Shown here: piece by piece, positions 1 to 9,069 of the stretch
Numbering within the stretch: position 1 is the first letter of the stretch
How the letters are laid out: each line of letters begins with the position of its first letter
Assembly: GCF_016650635.1 (NCBI RefSeq)
Contig: NZ_JAEKFI010000003.1
Span: forward strand, 992,001-1,056,000
DNA length: 64,000 nucleotides
Reading direction: 5' to 3'
DNA from: Pseudomonas sp. TH43
Lineage (GTDB): Bacteria; Pseudomonadota; Gammaproteobacteria; Pseudomonadales; Pseudomonadaceae
Made by a program: the position numbers and the translations under genes
Notes under the pieces: generated by a model
Database searches by the model: none
Told to the model about the DNA's origin: nothing
Seen by the model: the letters and a program-made list of their open reading frames with translations, nothing else

Positions 1-959
1 CGCAACTGCATGCCGGCCGGAAGGTTTTTCTGGATGCGCGAGAATTCGCCCTCCAGCGCTTTACCCAGCACGAGAATGTCGCCGCCGTCCTTCATCGCCA
101 CGGCCAGACCAATCGCGTCTTCGCCCATGAAGCGCATGCGTGGCGCCGGAGGATCGTTGAAACCGCGCCGCACGTCGGCGACATCGGAGATGCGGAACGT
201 ACGATCGCCGACCCTGATCGGGAAGTTCTTGATCTCATCGACTGAGTGAAAATTTCCCGAGACCCGCAGTTGCAAGCGCTCGCTGCCGGTTTCAAAAAAC
301 CCGGCGGTCGACACCGCGTTCTGTTCTTGCAGCGCCTGTTGCACCGCCGCCAGCGGCAAGCCGAGGGTCGCCAGTTTGACGTTGGACAACTCGACCCAGA
401 TCTTCTCGTCCTGCAAACCGAGCAAATCGACCTTGCCGACATCCTTGACCCGTTGCAGCTGGATCTGGATGCGGTCGGCGTAATCCTTGAGCACCGCGTA
501 ATCGAAACCGTCCCCCGTCAGCGCGTAGATATTGCCGAACGTGGTGCCGAACTCATCGTTGAAGAAAGGCCCCTGAATATCCGGCGGCAAGGTCTGGCGA
601 ATATCGCTGACCTTCTTGCGCACCTGATACCAGAGGTCGGGGATGTCCTTGGAATGCATCGAGTCGCGGGCAATGAACGTGACTTGGGATTCGCCGGGGC
701 GCGAGAACGACACGATGCGCTCGTACTCACCGGTTTCCATCAATTTCTTTTCGATACGCTCGGTGACCTGTCGCGAGACTTCCTGGGCGGTCGCGCCCAG
801 CCAACGGGTCTGAATCACCATGGCTTTGAAGGTGAACGGCGGGTCTTCGCTCTGGCCGAGCTTGGTGTAGGACAAAGCGCCAACAATGGCCAGCAACAGC
901 ATCAGGAACAGTACGATCTGGCGATTACGCAGCGCCCATTCGGAAAGGTTGAAGCGCAT
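1..959 (-). CDS. mexK: RND efflux permease, N-terminal part (MexK-like), runs off the window
   Basis: Inner-membrane proton-driven pump of a tripartite RND efflux system. The reverse strand from 959 reads MRFNLSEWALRNRQIVLFLM, the usual cytoplasmic N-terminus plus first membrane helix of the family, followed by periplasmic porter-domain sequence such as LGQSEDPPFTFKAMVIQTRW and FFNDEFGTTFGNIYALTGDG. About 319 codons are present; the remaining two thirds lie beyond base 1. It begins 7 nt after the adaptor gene stop, so the two form an operon. The name MexK rests on the adaptor-permease-divergent-TetR layout without an outer-membrane gene in view and on synteny with P. aeruginosa; substrates cannot be read from the sequence. 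Confidence 0.85.
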   Translation of the reverse strand, partial: MRFNLSEWALRNRQIVLFLMLLLAIVGALSYTKLGQSEDPPFTFKAMVIQTRWLGATAQEVSRQVTERIEKKLMETGEYERIVSFSRPGESQVTFIARDSMHSKDIPDLWYQVRKKVSDIRQTLPPDIQGPFFNDEFGTTFGNIYALTGDGFDYAVLKDYADRIQIQLQRVKDVGKVDLLGLQDEKIWVELSNVKLATLGLPLAAVQQALQEQNAVSTAGFFETGSERLQLRVSGNFHSVDEIKNFPIRVGDRTFRISDVADVRRGFNDPPAPRMRFMGEDAIGLAVAMKDGGDILVLGKALEGEFSRIQKNLPAGMQL

Positions 960-965
960 CGGGGC

Positions 966-2066
966 TTACTCCTTGTCCGCCAGATTGACCACACGGTTGG
1001 AGCGATCCACCGGACGCACCTGCTGACCTTCGAGCAGCACATGCACGCCAGCGGCCACCACCCAGTCACTGGCGTTCAGCCCCTCAAGCACCGGTACGGT
1101 TTTTTCGCCGAACGGGCCAATGCGCACAGGGGTCTTCTTCAAGGTGTTGTTGGCGCTGACGACCCAGACGTAGGTCGCGCCGTTTTCTGCGGTCAGCGCC
1201 GAGAGTGGCACCGACAGTGACACGGTATCGGCCGATTGCACGAACACGCGGGCGCTCTGGCCCAACTCGGCCGGGACTTTGCCGCTGGTAAAAGAAATAC
1301 GTGCGGCGAAGGTGCGTGAACGTGGATCGGCAGCCGGCGACAATTCGCGAATCTGTCCTGCGAAGCGTTGGTTCTGTTGGGTCCAGAGTTCTACCGTAAC
1401 CGGCTGGCCGACCTTGAAGCGACCGAAGCTTTGCTCCGGCAGGCTGATCAAGACTTCGCGCTCGCCATCGGTGGCGAGGGTAAACACGGTTTGCCCGGCA
1501 GCAACCACCTGCCCGACTTCTACCGAACGCTTGGCCACCACGCCATCCTGAGGCGCACGCAATACCGCGTAACTGGCCTGATTGGTCGAAACGTTGAACT
1601 CAGCTTTGATCTGTTTGAGGCGCGCTTCGCCGGAGCGATAGAGGTTTTCGGCGTTGTCGTAGGCCGAACGGCTGACCATCTGCCGATCCATCAGGGTCTT
1701 GTAACGGTCTCGTTCGGCACGCACCAGGTTGAGATTGGCTTCGGCGGCGGCGACTTGCGCGCGGGTGGCGTCCAGTTGCAGGCGCACGTCCTGTGGATCG
1801 AGTTCGGCGAGCGGTTGATCGGCCTTGACCCGCTGGCCTTCGTCGACCAGTCGTCGGCTGACTTTGCCGCCAATGCGGAACGCCAGATCGGGTTCGTATC
1901 GGGCGCGCACCTCGCCCGGATAACTTTCCATCGCCTGCGCCGAAGGCTCTGGCTGCACCACCATGGCGGGTCGCACGGTGACTTGCGTCGCCTCTTCCTG
2001 ACCACATGCGGACAATATCAACGCCAGACTGACTGGCAACGCAAAGGACAACGCATGGCGGAACAT
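966..2066 (-). CDS. mexJ: RND efflux periplasmic adaptor lipoprotein (MexJ-like)
   Basis: Membrane fusion protein that links the RND pump to an outer-membrane channel. The 366-aa product starts with a lipoprotein signal peptide (hydrophobic stretch then LSAC, lipidated Cys21). A lipoyl/barrel-sandwich half (GEVRARYEPDLAFRIGGKVS) is followed by a coiled-coil hairpin (about residues 100-150: LDATRAQVAAAEANLNLVRA), the second lipoyl half (VLRAPQDGVVAKRSVEVGQV) and beta-barrel/membrane-proximal domains. It is first in the operon with the permease and divergent from the TetR gene at 2161, whose product is the likely repressor. Length fits the family (about 370 aa). MexJ is assigned by context, the family call is secure. 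Confidence 0.88.
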   Translation of the reverse strand: MFRHALSFALPVSLALILSACGQEEATQVTVRPAMVVQPEPSAQAMESYPGEVRARYEPDLAFRIGGKVSRRLVDEGQRVKADQPLAELDPQDVRLQLDATRAQVAAAEANLNLVRAERDRYKTLMDRQMVSRSAYDNAENLYRSGEARLKQIKAEFNVSTNQASYAVLRAPQDGVVAKRSVEVGQVVAAGQTVFTLATDGEREVLISLPEQSFGRFKVGQPVTVELWTQQNQRFAGQIRELSPAADPRSRTFAARISFTSGKVPAELGQSARVFVQSADTVSLSVPLSALTAENGATYVWVVSANNTLKKTPVRIGPFGEKTVPVLEGLNASDWVVAAGVHVLLEGQQVRPVDRSNRVVNLADKE

Positions 2067-2103
2067 GGTGACGGACCTTTCGCTAATGGTGCTTGGAATA
2101 ATT

Positions 2104-2117
2104 ATACTGGCCGGTAT
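2104..2117. promoter_or_regulatory. Candidate TetR operator between mexJ and mexL
   Basis: The 94-bp divergent intergenic region holds ATACTGGCCGGTAT, an inverted repeat with 12 of 14 positions symmetric. A related half-site, CCAGTCCAGTATTA, lies near 2138-2151. TetR-family repressors commonly bind such palindromes between their own gene and a divergent pump operon. The assignment is inference from position and symmetry. Confidence 0.45.
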
Positions 2118-2160
2118 GTTATTAATAGCAAACTCACCAGTCCAGTATTAAAAGCGAAGA

Positions 2161-2796
2161 ATGTCGAACAATCTTGCAGCTCCAAACGGCCCGGGCCGCC
2201 CCAAGGATCTGGCCAAGCGCCAGGCAATCCTCGACGCGGCAAAAATTCTGTTTTTGAGTCATGGCTATGCCAACACCAGCATGGACGCGGTGGCCAGCGA
2301 GGCCGGCGTGTCGAAGTTGACGGTCTATAGCCATTTCAACGACAAGGAAACGCTGTTTTCCGCCGCCGTGGTGGCCAAATGCGAGGAGCAATTACCGCCA
2401 CTGTTCTTCGAATTGCCCGAAGGCATCGCCGTGGAAAATGTGTTGCTGAACATTGCCCGAGGCTTTCATCACCTGATCAACAGCGATGAGTCGGTGAATT
2501 TGCACCGTTTGATCATGGCGCTGGGCGTTCAGGATCCGAAGCTGTCGTTGATCTTCTTCGAGGCAGGCCCGCAGCGCATGGTGCAAGGGATGGAAAGGCT
2601 GCTGACGCAGATCCATGACAGCGGCGCACTGAGCATCGACTTGCCACGCAATGCCGCCGAGCACTTCTTCTGCCTGATCAAGGGCGCGGGGAATTTTCGG
2701 TTGTTGTACGGCTGCGGGGAGCCGTTAACTGAAGAGGCTTCAGAGAGCCATATTCAGGAAGTGGTGGCTTTGTTTATGCGCGCCTATAGGCCCTAA
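2161..2796 (+). CDS. mexL: TetR/AcrR-family repressor (MexL-like)
   Basis: One-component repressor of 211 aa. Residues about 17-65 form the N-terminal helix-turn-helix domain (RQAILDAAKILFLSHGYANT, then MDAVASEAGVSKLTVYSHFN), and the remainder is the helical ligand-binding and dimerisation domain. It is divergent from the adaptor-permease operon with only 94 bp between starts, the standard layout for a TetR repressor of an RND pump, so it most likely represses both itself and mexJK. The name MexL is based on this layout and on synteny with P. aeruginosa; the inducer is unknown. Confidence 0.82.
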   Translation: MSNNLAAPNGPGRPKDLAKRQAILDAAKILFLSHGYANTSMDAVASEAGVSKLTVYSHFNDKETLFSAAVVAKCEEQLPPLFFELPEGIAVENVLLNIARGFHHLINSDESVNLHRLIMALGVQDPKLSLIFFEAGPQRMVQGMERLLTQIHDSGALSIDLPRNAAEHFFCLIKGAGNFRLLYGCGEPLTEEASESHIQEVVALFMRAYRP

Positions 2797-2820
2797 ATAT
2801 CTGGTGTTTAGCTGGCCCCT

Positions 2821-2883
2821 TCGCGAGCAGGCTCGCTCCCACATTTGAAATGCATTCCAGTGTGGGAGTGAGCCTGCTCGCGA
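2821..2883. repeat. REPIN: inverted pair of REP sequences
   Basis: Two copies of the Pseudomonas REP core (CGCGAGCAGGCTCGCTCCCA) face each other across about 20 nt, between the convergent mexL and rsmJ genes. Related pairs occur at 7265, 12278, 15395 and 63666. Such pairs are mobilised by RAYT transposases, none of which is in this window. Confidence 0.85.
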
Positions 2884-2899
2884 TTGGGGCGACTCGGTT

Positions 2900-3682
2900 T
2901 TAAGGCTTGAGCGCTTTCTTCGGGTAGATATCGTACCGGCTGGATTTGCCATCCAGCGCATGACTCGGCTTTGGCCCCTCAATGCACGGTGCCTTGCGTG
3001 GCCGCTTGACCACCACCCGGTGTGTCGCCAGCGCCAACGCCGCTTTCAGCAACGCCGGCGCATCCGGATCATCGCCAACCAATGGCCGGAACAGGCGCAT
3101 TTCCTTCTTCACCAACGCAGTCTTCTCACGGTGCGGAAACATCGGGTCGAGGTAGATCACCTGCGGCGCCTCACCTTCCCAGTTCTGCATGACCTCGATG
3201 GAGTTGCCCTTGAGCAACTTCATTCGCGCCACGATCGGTGCCACGTCGAAATCCTCCGCCGCCCGCGCCAGACCATCCTCCAGCAGCGCGCCAATCAGCG
3301 GCTGGCGCTCGATCAGGCTCATCTCGCAACCGAGACTGGCCAGCACGAACGCATCCTTGCCCAGGCCCGCCGTGGCATCCAGCACGCGCGGACGTACGCC
3401 TTGAGCGATGCCGACGGCTTTGGCAATCATCTGCCCGCTGCCGCCGCCGTACAAACGCCGATGGGCCGCACCGCCCTCGACGAAGTCCACGCGCACCGGC
3501 CCCGGCGCATCCGGCCCGAGTTGTTGCAGCTGCAAACCCTGCTCGCCGACCTGCAAGGCGAACTCGCCGTCAGCCACTTCCAGCGGCAGGCCTAGGCGTC
3601 CGGCCCACTGTTCGGCTTGCGCTGCAAACGTCGGGCCGAGGGGCTGGACATGGATGCGGCAGGCCGCGGGTTGCTCAATCAT
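2900..3682 (-). CDS. rsmJ: 16S rRNA (guanine1516-N2)-methyltransferase RsmJ
   Basis: SAM-dependent methyltransferase that modifies G1516 of 16S rRNA. The 260-aa protein has the family's SAM-binding motif [20 protein letters not shown] (about residues 107-126) and the catalytic-site motif [20 protein letters not shown], followed by the C-terminal segment [14 protein letters not shown] typical of RsmJ. The start was set at 3682 ([12 protein letters not shown]) because the longer frame to 3766 adds 28 residues unlike the family. It is a single gene, convergent with mexL and divergent from the gene at 3776. Confidence 0.92.
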   Translation of the reverse strand: MIEQPAACRIHVQPLGPTFAAQAEQWAGRLGLPLEVADGEFALQVGEQGLQLQQLGPDAPGPVRVDFVEGGAAHRRLYGGGSGQMIAKAVGIAQGVRPRVLDATAGLGKDAFVLASLGCEMSLIERQPLIGALLEDGLARAAEDFDVAPIVARMKLLKGNSIEVMQNWEGEAPQVIYLDPMFPHREKTALVKKEMRLFRPLVGDDPDAPALLKAALALATHRVVVKRPRKAPCIEGPKPSHALDGKSSRYDIYPKKALKP

Positions 3683-3775
3683 GGAAAACACGCTCAAAAA
3701 AGTTAAGGATCGGCGGAAACCGCCGATAACCCAATCAACGCGCATTTTGCCAGAGCTGAGCGTCAACCGAAAAAA

Positions 3776-4396
3776 ATGTCAGGCATTCTCCCCACATCGA
3801 TTGGCTACATCTCGCCCCATGGCGACTTTAGCCGTCAAAATACTCAAGCACTGAGCGGCGTCAGTCACCTGTGGCAGGATTTCTTTGCCCAGGCGATGGC
3901 CGAACAGTCGAGTGATGTGGTGCCGGCTTGCGGCACATTTCCACCGGTTGATCTGAGCAGCACTGAAGAGCCGACCATCGGCAGCGACCTGCACGCGCAC
4001 ATCGTCAGCCAGCGTGAATGCGACGTGGTTGAAACCGAAGTGCGCCCGCCAGAGCCACTGTTCCTGCCGATCGCCGAATTCGAAATGGAACTGGCTGACA
4101 AGCCATTCCCACCGTTCCCGCCGGAAGAGCTCAAGGCCCAGCAAGCGCAGCAGGATTTCGACAGCAGCTGGGTACGTCCGGTGGTGATCAACAACGGTCA
4201 ACCTGTACCGGAACCTGGCGCCGCGCCGCAGAAACGCCCGCTGTACCTGCCGATTGCCGAGTTCGACATGGATTTGCTGCAAAAGCCTTTTCCGCCGTTC
4301 CCGCCGGAAGAGATCGTCGAGCAGCAGAAGGCACTGGACTTCGATAACGGTTGGGCACGCCCGATTGTTCTGCAGAACCTGCGCATCGCCGCCTGA
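3776..4396 (+). CDS. Hypothetical protein with an internal duplicated motif
   Basis: A 206-aa protein I do not recognise as a named family. It has no signal peptide or membrane helix. Its C-terminal half holds two copies of a block of about 45 residues: [20 protein letters not shown] (from about 92) and [20 protein letters not shown] (from about 159). Each is followed by FPPEE, a short acidic/Gln stretch, DFD..W.RP and a hydrophobic ending. The first 85 residues are low in regular motifs. It is divergent from rsmJ and convergent with the extensin-like gene. Codon usage matches the core genes, so it looks like a genuine lineage-specific gene. Function unknown. Confidence 0.7.
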   Translation: MSGILPTSIGYISPHGDFSRQNTQALSGVSHLWQDFFAQAMAEQSSDVVPACGTFPPVDLSSTEEPTIGSDLHAHIVSQRECDVVETEVRPPEPLFLPIAEFEMELADKPFPPFPPEELKAQQAQQDFDSSWVRPVVINNGQPVPEPGAAPQKRPLYLPIAEFDMDLLQKPFPPFPPEEIVEQQKALDFDNGWARPIVLQNLRIAA

Positions 4397-4399
4397 ATC

Positions 4400-5092
4400 T
4401 CAGCGACACACGCTCCAGCGCCCGACATCGACATGAAAGTGATTGCGATGGGCGGCGTTGTAATCCGGACTTAACACCACACTGAACGCCTCACAGGCGC
4501 CATCGCGCACCTGACGCAGAAACTGTGCGTCCTGATTTTGCCGGGGCCAGTCTTTGAGCACGCTGATGCTGCGCCCGTCGGCCAGGCGAAAACCGGCGAT
4601 ATCCAGCGCATCGGCACTGGCATGGCGGCTCAGTGCGCCGCTCTCGCGATTGTAGATATTGCGGCAGGCAAAGCTGCCGAGGTGATCGAGGCGCGCTACT
4701 TTCTGGCCGTAAACGGCTTGCGCGGCGGGTTGCAGGGTATGGTGCTCGAACATCGCGTAGGCCACTGCCAAGGGACAACTGGCGAGGAAACTGCTGCTCA
4801 GCGCCACCTCACCGCCCTGAACGCGCAAAGCGCCGATCAGCGGGCACTTGGCGTCGGGGCTGTCGGATTGTCGTGAGACGCGCAGATTGGAGCTGGCCAG
4901 CGCCTGCGCGCAGAGGTCGGGGTCACCGCGCAAACGCATCAGCTTGTAGCCGGTCAGCCAGTTGGGCGTGGCTTTAACGTCCAGCGGCGCCCATGGATTC
5001 CACTCCGGCGGGATGTCCAGCCAACCGCGCCAGACACTGACCAACGCGGCGCCGATGATCAGCAATACGCTGAGTGCAAGCCAACGCGCCAT
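4400..5092 (-). CDS. Extensin-family (extensin_C) membrane-anchored protein
   Basis: A 230-aa protein with one N-terminal membrane segment (residues about 5-22, LALSVLLIIGAALVSVW) and a periplasmic extensin-like C-terminal domain. Visible family features are the four-cysteine pattern (LCAQAL, AKCPLIGAL, SCPLAVAYAM, FACRNIYNRE), SRHASADALDIAGFRLADGR, and HRNHFHVDVG near the end. The H-x-x-D and HxH patterns resemble D-Ala-D-Ala carboxypeptidase-like folds, so a peptidoglycan-related role is plausible but not shown. It starts 2 nt after the stop of the upstream PEP mutase-like gene, so the two are probably co-transcribed. Confidence 0.85.
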   Translation of the reverse strand: MARWLALSVLLIIGAALVSVWRGWLDIPPEWNPWAPLDVKATPNWLTGYKLMRLRGDPDLCAQALASSNLRVSRQSDSPDAKCPLIGALRVQGGEVALSSSFLASCPLAVAYAMFEHHTLQPAAQAVYGQKVARLDHLGSFACRNIYNRESGALSRHASADALDIAGFRLADGRSISVLKDWPRQNQDAQFLRQVRDGACEAFSVVLSPDYNAAHRNHFHVDVGRWSVCR

Positions 5093-5094
5093 GC

Positions 5095-5916
5095 TCAGCC
5101 TTTGAAAAACTGATTGGCCTTGGCGTACGGCATCGACCGCGACGTAAAGCCGAACGTGCCCGATTGCTGGATCTCTTGCGCCGCACGATAGAACTCACCG
5201 AACGCTGCCAACGCCAATGCCGAGCCGGTGCTGATGCGCCGTACGCCCATTTCTTGCAGTTCCTGCACCGTCAGCTTCAAGCCGCCGGACATCAACACGT
5301 TGACCGGTTTCGGCGCCACCGCGCGCACCACCGCCAGCACTTCTTCGGCATTGCGCAAACCCGGCGCATACAACACGTCGGCGCCGGCCTCGGCGAAAGC
5401 CTGCAAGCGGCGAATGGTGTCGTGGATATCGGGATTGCCGTGCAGATAGTTCTCCGCACGGGCCGTCAGGGTGAAGGGAAACGGGAGCGTGCGCACTGCG
5501 GCGACGGCAGCTTCGATACGCGCCACGGCGTGTTCAAAGCAATAGATTGGCGCATCGGCGCGGCCAGTGGCGTCTTCGATCGAGCCGCCCACCGCGCCCG
5601 CGTCGGCTGCGCGCAAAAGACTTTTGGCACACTCGGCCGGATCGTCGGCGAAACCGTTTTCCAGATCCACCGCCACCGGCAAGTCCGTTGCGGCGACAAT
5701 CGCGCGGACATTGGCCAAGGTCTCTTCGAGACTCAAAGCGCCATCGGCCTTGCCCTGGGAAAACGCATAACCGGCGCTGGTGGTCGCCAGGGCCTGATAA
5801 CCGAGACTGGCGAGCATCTTCGCCGAGCCCGCATCCCACGGATTGGGAATGATGAAAATTCCCGGATGCTCATGCAGGGTTTTGAAGGCGTGGGCTTTGC
5901 GGGTTTGCGCGTCCAT
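5095..5916 (-). CDS. Isocitrate lyase/PEP mutase family protein
   Basis: A 273-aa TIM-barrel enzyme of the ICL/PEP-mutase superfamily. Recognisable features are PNPWDAGSAKMLASLGYQAL, ATTSAGYAFSQG, VAVDLENGFADDP (metal-binding acidic stretch), GGSIEDATG and LTARAENYLHG. These proteins cleave or rearrange C-C or C-P bonds of alpha-keto or phosphonate acids; the substrate of this subgroup is not determined. A good Shine-Dalgarno (AGGAG, 7 nt before the ATG) supports the start at 5916. Upstream of, and probably in an operon with, the extensin-like gene. Confidence 0.85.
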   Translation of the reverse strand: MDAQTRKAHAFKTLHEHPGIFIIPNPWDAGSAKMLASLGYQALATTSAGYAFSQGKADGALSLEETLANVRAIVAATDLPVAVDLENGFADDPAECAKSLLRAADAGAVGGSIEDATGRADAPIYCFEHAVARIEAAVAAVRTLPFPFTLTARAENYLHGNPDIHDTIRRLQAFAEAGADVLYAPGLRNAEEVLAVVRAVAPKPVNVLMSGGLKLTVQELQEMGVRRISTGSALALAAFGEFYRAAQEIQQSGTFGFTSRSMPYAKANQFFKG

Positions 5917-5949
5917 CGGCGAGCTCCTGGGCAGGAAAACTGAAGCGCC

Positions 5950-6810
5950 TCAGAGCAGGTCAAGCTGCTCGGCGGCGGGTTCTCTGTATAGCTCAGGCAG
6001 CGATGGCAAGCCAGGCAAACGTTGCATCAGTTGCGCGTGAAAACGTTGCGCCAGTTTCGCCGCCAACAGGTTATCGGCGGTGTGCAGGAAGATGTACGGC
6101 GTGCGCCCCTCTTCGATCCACTCGGCGATTTTCGCCACCCACGGCACGAGGAATGTGTCGTTGGCCTCAAGCTCGGGATGGCCGATGAAACGTACCTGCG
6201 GGAATTGCGTGAACGCCGCCGGACGCGTCGGCACCCGAGGCTTTTTCGATTGTGCGTGGATCACCGAAGACTCGGTCGACAGGCAACTGAACAGTGCACG
6301 CGGATCAAGGCAGATGCGCTCGACGCCACGGTCGAGCAGCAAGCGATTGAGCAAGCGTTCGCTTTCACCCTTGGCGAAGAACTGTTCGTGGCGCACCTCC
6401 ACCGCCAGCGGGCAGTCCAGCGCATCGATGAACGCCGCCAGCTCCGGCAGCCGATGCGGCGTAAAGCTTTTCGACAATTGCAGCCACAGCGGCGACACGC
6501 GCTCACCGAGGGGCTTGAGTAGCTGCAGGAAGGTTTCGGCAGCGGTCAGTTGCTCGCGCAAGTCACCGCTGTGGCTGATGTCACCGGGGAATTTGGCGGT
6601 GAAGCGGAAGTGTTGAGGCATGACCTCGGCCCAACGCTGCACGGTGGCGGGCGACGGGCTGGCATAGAAGGTCGTGTTGCCTTCGACAGCGTTGAACACC
6701 TGACAATAGAGGCCGAGGAATTCGGAGGTTTTCGCGTCTTGCGGATACAGATACTCGCGCCAGGCGTTTTCACTCCAGGACGGGCAACCGAGGTAGTAAG
6801 GCAGATCCAT
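5950..6810 (-). CDS. DUF72 (YecE-like) protein
   Basis: A 286-aa member of the DUF72/YecE family, TIM-barrel proteins of unknown enzymatic role. Family motifs include YYLGCPSWS at the N-terminus, VFNAVEGNTTFYASPS, FRFTAKFPGDISHSG, WLQLSKSF and LAVEVRHEQFF. The start at 6810 (MDLPYYLG) was chosen because its ATG overlaps the stop of the preceding gene as TGATG, and the 13 extra residues of the longer frame do not match the family. Translational coupling to the 102-aa gene upstream is likely. Confidence 0.85.
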   Translation of the reverse strand: MDLPYYLGCPSWSENAWREYLYPQDAKTSEFLGLYCQVFNAVEGNTTFYASPSPATVQRWAEVMPQHFRFTAKFPGDISHSGDLREQLTAAETFLQLLKPLGERVSPLWLQLSKSFTPHRLPELAAFIDALDCPLAVEVRHEQFFAKGESERLLNRLLLDRGVERICLDPRALFSCLSTESSVIHAQSKKPRVPTRPAAFTQFPQVRFIGHPELEANDTFLVPWVAKIAEWIEEGRTPYIFLHTADNLLAAKLAQRFHAQLMQRLPGLPSLPELYREPAAEQLDLL

Positions 6811-7118
6811 CAGATATACAGATCGAGGCCCAGCACGTCCGCATCCCAATCGACAAAACCGGCAGTGCTCAGGTAGCTGGCGAGGGCCATGGCTACGCTC
6901 TTTTTCATCGCACGGTGGTAGATCATGTCTTGCTGACGGGCAGGCAGATTGCTCAGGCGTTGCGCAGAAGCTTTGGCAGCACGGGCGGCCAGTTGCTCTT
7001 CGCTCGGGAATTCCAGCTCGCCGTCGATATCGTCGACGGATTCATCCAGCGCCACATTGCCTTTGCGAGGCTTGCGCTTGATGGGGTAGGACTGAGAGGA
7101 AAGGCCGTCTATACGCAT
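6810..7118 (-). CDS. Small conserved hypothetical protein
   Basis: A 102-aa soluble protein I cannot place in a named family. It has a basic N-terminus (YPIKRKPRKGN), an acidic middle (DESVDDIDGELEF) and a helical C-terminal half (LAARAAKASAQRLSNLPARQ, then MKKSVAMALASYLSTAGFVD). It overlaps the DUF72 gene by one base (TGATG). Codon usage is like its neighbours. Function unknown. Confidence 0.7.
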   Translation of the reverse strand: MRIDGLSSQSYPIKRKPRKGNVALDESVDDIDGELEFPSEEQLAARAAKASAQRLSNLPARQQDMIYHRAMKKSVAMALASYLSTAGFVDWDADVLGLDLYI

Positions 7119-7264
7119 AATTTCATGCTCGGTATCGATGATGGCAATTTAGCGGCACTTGACCGACTTAGCAAACTGCCGAGTGATAACTAGAACACAT
7201 AAAGCGCAAAAGGTTTAAAGCGCGGGGTTGGAAACTGACGATTGGCGTCGTCTGCAGAAATCTT

Positions 7265-7328
7265 TTCGCGAGCAGGCTCGCTCCCACAAGGACGGCGCAG
7301 TACCTGTGGGAGCGAGCCTGCTCGCGAA
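7265..7328. repeat. REPIN: inverted pair of REP sequences
   Basis: TTCGCGAGCAGGCTCGCTCC and its reverse complement are separated by about 18 nt, in the 234-bp gap between tsaB and the small hypothetical gene. Same family as the pair at 2821. Nothing else is evident in the gap. Confidence 0.85.
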
Positions 7329-7352
7329 AGGGCCAACTCGGTATCGAGTGAA

Positions 7353-8027
7353 TCAACGAGCCTTGGGGGTGGCCACTTTGTCGCGCAGGTAAACCGGTTG
7401 TGCGTCGTCGGCCGGGACCGACTCGCCGCGCTCCCAGGCAAAACGCGCCAGCGTCAGCAGGTCTTCGGCGTGAGGCAGCATGCCGGCGTCGGAGCCGCTC
7501 AGATTGACCGCGATGCGCTCGGCATAACCCCAGCCTGTCCCAGCACCGAACCACTCGCCACTGGCATCAACCGGCAGCGCCGCGACTTCCGGCGGCAACA
7601 CCGCTTCGGCGCCGACCAAGCGCATCTCCCCCGCCGTCTCGCGGTAGCAACCCCAATACACTTCATCCATGCGCGCATCGATGGCCGCCGCGACCTGGCT
7701 CACGCCATGCTCACGCAACGCACGTTGCGCCAGCACCGCAAGGTTGGACACCGGCAACACCGGACGGTCCAGCGCGAACGCCAGCCCTTGCACCACACCG
7801 ATAGCGATCCGCACACCGGTAAATGCACCCGGCCCACGACCGAACGCAATCGCATCGACCGCTTGCAAGGTCGTGCCGGCGTCGGCGAGCAATTGCTGAA
7901 TCATCGGCAGCAGCTTCTGCGCGTGCAGGCGCGGGATCACCTCGTAATGACTCGTGACCTTGCCGTCATGCAGCAAGGCAACGGAGCAAGCTTCAGTCGC
8001 GGTGTCCAGGGCCAGCAAGGTGCTCAT
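7353..8027 (-). CDS. tsaB: tRNA threonylcarbamoyladenosine biosynthesis protein TsaB
   Basis: A 224-aa ASKHA-fold protein that pairs with TsaD (with TsaE) to make t6A37 in ANN-decoding tRNAs. Motifs: N-terminal LLALDTATEACSVALLHDG, VIPRLHAQKLLPMIQQLLAD, the glycine-rich AIAFGRGPGAFTGVRIAIGV, and VLAQRALREHGVSQVAAAID with the DARMDEVYWG box. The start at 8027 (MSTLLALD) was preferred over 8087, since the 20 extra residues are unlike the family and GGAAA lies upstream. It follows adk in the same direction after a terminator-like hairpin. Confidence 0.93.
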   Translation of the reverse strand: MSTLLALDTATEACSVALLHDGKVTSHYEVIPRLHAQKLLPMIQQLLADAGTTLQAVDAIAFGRGPGAFTGVRIAIGVVQGLAFALDRPVLPVSNLAVLAQRALREHGVSQVAAAIDARMDEVYWGCYRETAGEMRLVGAEAVLPPEVAALPVDASGEWFGAGTGWGYAERIAVNLSGSDAGMLPHAEDLLTLARFAWERGESVPADDAQPVYLRDKVATPKAR

Positions 8028-8076
8028 CGATGTTTCCAAAACAGGGGTGGGGAAAAGTGCGTCAGTATAAACAACT

Positions 8077-8096
8077 ACGGCCCGCAAGCGGGCCGT
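8077..8096 (-). terminator. Rho-independent terminator after adk
   Basis: ACGGCCCGC-AA-GCGGGCCGT forms a 9-bp GC-rich stem with a 2-nt centre, followed on the minus strand by TAGTTGTTT. It lies 24 nt beyond the adk stop and just upstream of the tsaB start. Confidence 0.7.
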
Positions 8097-8120
8097 GGAT
8101 GATGCAGCCAGTCAGACTTT

Positions 8121-9069
<949 letters not shown>

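Noticed and set aside
246..1220. Long plus-strand frame over the RND pump genes
   Set aside because: Antisense shadow of clear RND permease and adaptor coding sequence; the product is His/Gln/Arg-rich without family features.
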